A DNA stretch of 64,000 nucleotides, taken from positions 806,001-870,000 of the forward strand of contig OZ244173.1 of the NCBI GenBank assembly GCA_965216515.1, written 5' to 3'. The notes below the pieces were generated by a model that saw only the letters and a program-made list of their open reading frames with translations, made no database searches and had not been told where the DNA came from. This DNA comes from CAXMRP01 sp965216515. GTDB taxonomy: Bacteria; Pseudomonadota; Alphaproteobacteria; Rhizobiales; Afifellaceae. Shown here in pieces: positions 61,009 to 64,000 of this stretch (positions within the stretch are counted from its first letter, which is position 1; the number at the start of each line of letters is the position of its first letter). The translations under genes and the position numbers were made by a program.

Positions 61009-62526
61009 CTAGCCCCCGATCCGGATCATCGGCGAATAGCCGCCCAGCGCGGCCAGCTGTCCGAACCGCGCCTCCAGACGGCCGCCCGCCAGCGACCCCA
61101 GTTCGTTGGGGAACAGCAGTTGCAGCATCTTTGCCTGCCGCCGGATCGCCGTTTTCGGCAGAACACCGGGCATGGATGCCGAAATCAGATAGGCGACGCG
61201 CAATATGGCGGCCAGCGCCCGCGCCCGCTCCCGGTAGCGCGGCGTCGCAAGCTCCCGCAGCCCCGATCCCAGATCACTGTCGGACAGCCCCGAATGCCGG
61301 TAGTAGGCGGCGAGCGCCAGAAAGGCCCGGCCGGGATGGTCGGTGCCGACGAAATCGGCGTTGGCGATAATGTTGAGGCTCTGTTCGCCGCGATAGTCGG
61401 GATGGGCCCGCCAGCCGATATCGGAGAGATGGCAGGCGGCGGCCCGCAGCCGCGCCTCCTCCCGGGTTTCCTCGATTCCCAGCGCCGCCATCGCCTGTTC
61501 CGTCCAGTCGATCAGCTCCAGCGCATGGGCCGGCGAGCGGGCCCGCAAAATGGCAAGCTCCGCGGCCGCGCTCAAAAGCGGATCCTTGCGTTTCTCCGCC
61601 TCCGGGAGCTTTTCGTACAGAAGTCCCTCGCGCAAACCCAGCGCCGACACCACGACCGCATCCGGCTTGCCGATCCGCAGGATCTCCGAAAGCACCAATG
61701 CGCCGTAGGGCAAAAGCGGCCGGCGTTGGCGCGAGACGGTCTCGATCGACGGCACGGCCATATCCGGCCCCTTGATCAGCTCCTTGAGAAAGTCCCGGAT
61801 TTCGGGCCCGTCCAGCCGATAGGCATGCATGACATTGAGCGGATAGCCGCTCTGGGCCCGGTGCAGCTTGGCGATCGACCGCCAGGTGCCGCCGACCGCA
61901 TAGAAAGTGCGCCGCCGCAGCGCCGGCAAGGTCTGCGCGTTTTCCAGGCTGTCGCGCACCAGCGCCCGCGCCGCCTTGAGCGAACCTTCCGCCTGCGCCT
62001 GAAGGGCAAGGCCGCCGAGCCGGAAGCTCTCGCATGTGCCGACCGCGCCGCCGGCGATGTCGGTGAGTTCCAGGCTGCCGCCGCCCATATCACCGGCCAC
62101 GCCGTCGGCGTTCCAGATGCTTGCGATGGCGCCGAGCGCCGAATAGCGCGCCTCGTCGACACCGCTCAGAACCCGCACTCCGGCGTCGAAGATACGGCCG
62201 ACCGTCTGCAGGAATTCCGCGCCGTTTTCCGCGTCCCGCACCGCCGCCGTCGCCACGACCGCGGTATCGGCGACCTGCATTTGCCGGCAAAGCATCGCGT
62301 AGCGGCGCAGCGCCTGCACGGCGAGATCGACGGATTCGGCGGCGAGCCGGCCCGTCTCGGCAACACCCGTGCCAAGGCCGGCGAGCGTTTTTTCATTGAA
62401 GAAGGGCGTTGGCGTGCGGGCCAGCCGCTCATAGACCACCAGCCGGACCGAATTGGAACCGATATCGACCACGGCAACCGGGCCGGTTCCCGCGATTACG
62501 CCCTGGCGGGCGATTTCCTCACGCAC
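61009..62526 (-). CDS. ppx: Exopolyphosphatase (Ppx/GppA family)
   Basis: 505 residues, hydrolyses inorganic polyphosphate or pppGpp. ASKHA-fold motifs: VVDIGSNSVRLVVYERLART near the N-terminus, VLSGVDEARYSALGAIASIW, and the phosphate-2 motif VAGDMGGGSLELTDIAGG; a C-terminal HD-like helical region contains ACHLSDIGWRAHPDYRGEQS. The start overlaps the ppk stop by 8 bp, so the pair is a coupled unit of polyphosphate synthesis and breakdown. Confidence 0.95.
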   Translation of the reverse strand: MREEIARQGVIAGTGPVAVVDIGSNSVRLVVYERLARTPTPFFNEKTLAGLGTGVAETGRLAAESVDLAVQALRRYAMLCRQMQVADTAVVATAAVRDAENGAEFLQTVGRIFDAGVRVLSGVDEARYSALGAIASIWNADGVAGDMGGGSLELTDIAGGAVGTCESFRLGGLALQAQAEGSLKAARALVRDSLENAQTLPALRRRTFYAVGGTWRSIAKLHRAQSGYPLNVMHAYRLDGPEIRDFLKELIKGPDMAVPSIETVSRQRRPLLPYGALVLSEILRIGKPDAVVVSALGLREGLLYEKLPEAEKRKDPLLSAAAELAILRARSPAHALELIDWTEQAMAALGIEETREEARLRAAACHLSDIGWRAHPDYRGEQSLNIIANADFVGTDHPGRAFLALAAYYRHSGLSDSDLGSGLRELATPRYRERARALAAILRVAYLISASMPGVLPKTAIRRQAKMLQLLFPNELGSLAGGRLEARFGQLAALGGYSPMIRIGG

Positions 62527-64000
62527 GCTCGCGATCCGAAATGGCCTTTGGCGGCGATGATTTCAGCGACTTGCCGCGTCCCGACAGGCTGGGATTGGTC
62601 ATGAAATAGTGATGGGCGTTGAACGGATCCTCGTTTCGTGCCGGCTTGATCCGGCGCGCCGTGCCGTCGGGCGCGACCGCCCAGCTTTGCTGGTTGTCCT
62701 TCATGTTGGCGACCATGATCTGGTCGAGCACCTGCATGTGCACGGTCGGATTTTCGATCGGCACCATCGCCTCCACCCGCCGGTCCAGATTGCGCGGCAT
62801 CAGGTCGGCGGAGCCGATATAAACCAGCGCATCGGCGGACGGCAGGCCATGGCCGTTGCCGAAGCACAGGATCCGGCTGTGTTCCAGGAAACGGCCGACG
62901 ATGGACTTGACGCGGATATTGTCGGACAGACCCTCCACGCCCGGCCGCAGACAGCAGATGCCCCGGATCACAAGATCGATCTGAACGCCGGCCCGGCTGG
63001 CATCATAAAGTGCATCGATGATGTCGCCATCGACCAGCGAGTTGAGCTTCATCCAGATCTGCCCGTTTCGCCCCGCTTTTGCATGCGCGGCTTCGGCGCA
63101 GATATGCTCCAGAATCCGCGGCTTCAGGGTGACCGGCGATACCGCGATTCGGCGCACCTCCTCCGGTGGCGCATACCCGGTGATATAGTTGAAGATCCGC
63201 GCCACGTCGGAGGCGATGACCGGATCGTCGGTGAAGTAGCTGAGATCGGTGTAGATCCTGGCGGTCACCGGGTGATAGTTGCCGGTGCCGATGTGGATAT
63301 AGGTGGCCAAGCCGTGAACTTCCCGGCGGATCACCTGCGACAGTTTGGCGTGGGTCTTCAGTTCCATGAACCCGTAGACCACCTGCACGCCGGCGCGCTC
63401 CAGGTCGCGAGCCCAGCGGATATTCGCCTCCTCGTCGAACCGCGCCTTCAACTCCACCAGCGCCGTCACCGACTTGCCCGCCTCCGCGGCCTCCGCCAGC
63501 GCTTCCACGATCGGCGATTCGCGCGAGGTCCGGTAAAGCGTCTGCTTTATCGATATGACGTCGGGATCCGACGCGGCCTGCTGGAGGAACTGAACCACGA
63601 CATCGAAGGATTCGTAAGGGTGGTGGATCACCAGGTCCTTTTCCCGGATCGCCGAAAAACAATCGCCGCCATGATCGCGGATACGCTCCGGATAGCGCGG
63701 CGTATAGGGCGGGAATTTCAGCTCCGGCCGGTCGACATCGACAAGCTGGCCAAGGTCTTTCAGCCCCAGCATTCCGTGAATGATGTGAACATCGACATCG
63801 CTGACATCGAGCGCATCCTGCACGATCTCGCGCAGCGCCTCCGGCATGTGCTTGTCGATCTCCAGCCGGATCACGCTGCCGCGCCGGCGCCGTTTCAGCG
63901 CCCGTTCAAACAGCCGCACCAGGTCTTCCGCCTCCTCGTCGATTTCCATTTCCGAATCGCGGATCACCCGAAACGCGCCCCGGCCCGCCACCTTGTATCC
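62519..64000 (-). CDS. ppk: Polyphosphate kinase, C-terminal part (cut by window edge)
   Basis: The frame is open to the right edge; about 490 C-terminal residues of an expected 700 or so are visible. Family motifs: DPDVISIKQTLYRTSRESPI, ELKARFDEEANIRWARDLER, the autophosphorylated-histidine region MELKTHAKLSQVI, YIHIGTGNYHPVTARIYTDL, the second active-site histidine in RFLEHSRILCFGN, and YIGSADLMPRNLDRRVEAMV. Transfers the terminal phosphate of ATP to polyphosphate. First visible gene of the ppk-ppx pair; the start lies outside the window. Confidence 0.95.
   Translation of the reverse strand, partial: GYKVAGRGAFRVIRDSEMEIDEEAEDLVRLFERALKRRRRGSVIRLEIDKHMPEALREIVQDALDVSDVDVHIIHGMLGLKDLGQLVDVDRPELKFPPYTPRYPERIRDHGGDCFSAIREKDLVIHHPYESFDVVVQFLQQAASDPDVISIKQTLYRTSRESPIVEALAEAAEAGKSVTALVELKARFDEEANIRWARDLERAGVQVVYGFMELKTHAKLSQVIRREVHGLATYIHIGTGNYHPVTARIYTDLSYFTDDPVIASDVARIFNYITGYAPPEEVRRIAVSPVTLKPRILEHICAEAAHAKAGRNGQIWMKLNSLVDGDIIDALYDASRAGVQIDLVIRGICCLRPGVEGLSDNIRVKSIVGRFLEHSRILCFGNGHGLPSADALVYIGSADLMPRNLDRRVEAMVPIENPTVHMQVLDQIMVANMKDNQQSWAVAPDGTARRIKPARNEDPFNAHHYFMTNPSLSGRGKSLKSSPPKAISDRERA

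Overview
The window is GC-rich, densely packed chromosomal DNA from an alphaproteobacterium, most likely of the order Hyphomicrobiales (Rhizobiales). This placement is inferred from gene order and protein features, with no database search. The markers are: one nuoA-to-N operon ending in birA and rnj; tig-clpP-clpX-lon-hup followed by tRNA-Val and tRNA-Asp and then nuo; glnB-glnA beside an NAD(P)H-hydrate repair gene; metC divergent from aapJQMP; aminotransferase-hom-glpX-recJ; phaC; a double cold-shock-domain protein; and ppk-ppx-rnd-aspS. No insertion sequence, prophage, integrase or CRISPR array is visible.

Layout. 1-16442 (minus): rnj (cut by the left edge), birA and the whole complex I operon. 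Two extra genes are embedded in it: a GFA-family zinc protein between nuoC and nuoD, and a 71-residue membrane protein between nuoH and nuoI. 16443-19150: short tandem repeats, a broken VPLPA-CTERM protein gene, tRNA-Asp, tRNA-Val and an aquaporin. 19151-26272: hup, lon, clpX, clpP, tig and tRNA-Leu, a protein quality-control block. 26493-30413: a 53-residue membrane protein, NAD(P)HX repair enzyme, and glnB-glnA behind a sigma-54 promoter. 30581-36361: general amino-acid ABC transporter aapJQMP and divergent metC. 36446-41065: four tRNA-punctuated small modules, including an NDUFS4-like complex I accessory subunit, an MFS exporter, DUF192, a cold-shock protein and glyoxalase I. 41247-48591: FecR-domain protein, recJ, glpX, hom, an aminotransferase and a lipoprotein. 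48822-50684: phaC. 50804-56448: three tandem paralogues of an unrecognised exported protein, the third broken. 56500-64000: aspS, an MFS permease, rnd, ppx and ppk (cut by the right edge).

The functions fit together as core metabolism: respiration (nuo plus its accessory subunit), nitrogen assimilation and amino-acid uptake (glnBA, aap), methionine/threonine-branch enzymes (metC, hom), carbon and phosphate storage polymers (phaC, ppk/ppx) and proteolysis. The most unusual region is 50804-56538. The third paralogue is bracketed by two identical 39-bp direct repeats, one of which is the 3' end of aspS. This geometry resembles integration at a gene 3' end, or a duplication scar, but no recombinase gene is present. 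Other points worth checking are the in-frame TAG at the signal-peptide junction of the VPLPA-CTERM gene, the embedded nuo genes, and several short in-frame or intergenic tandem repeats.
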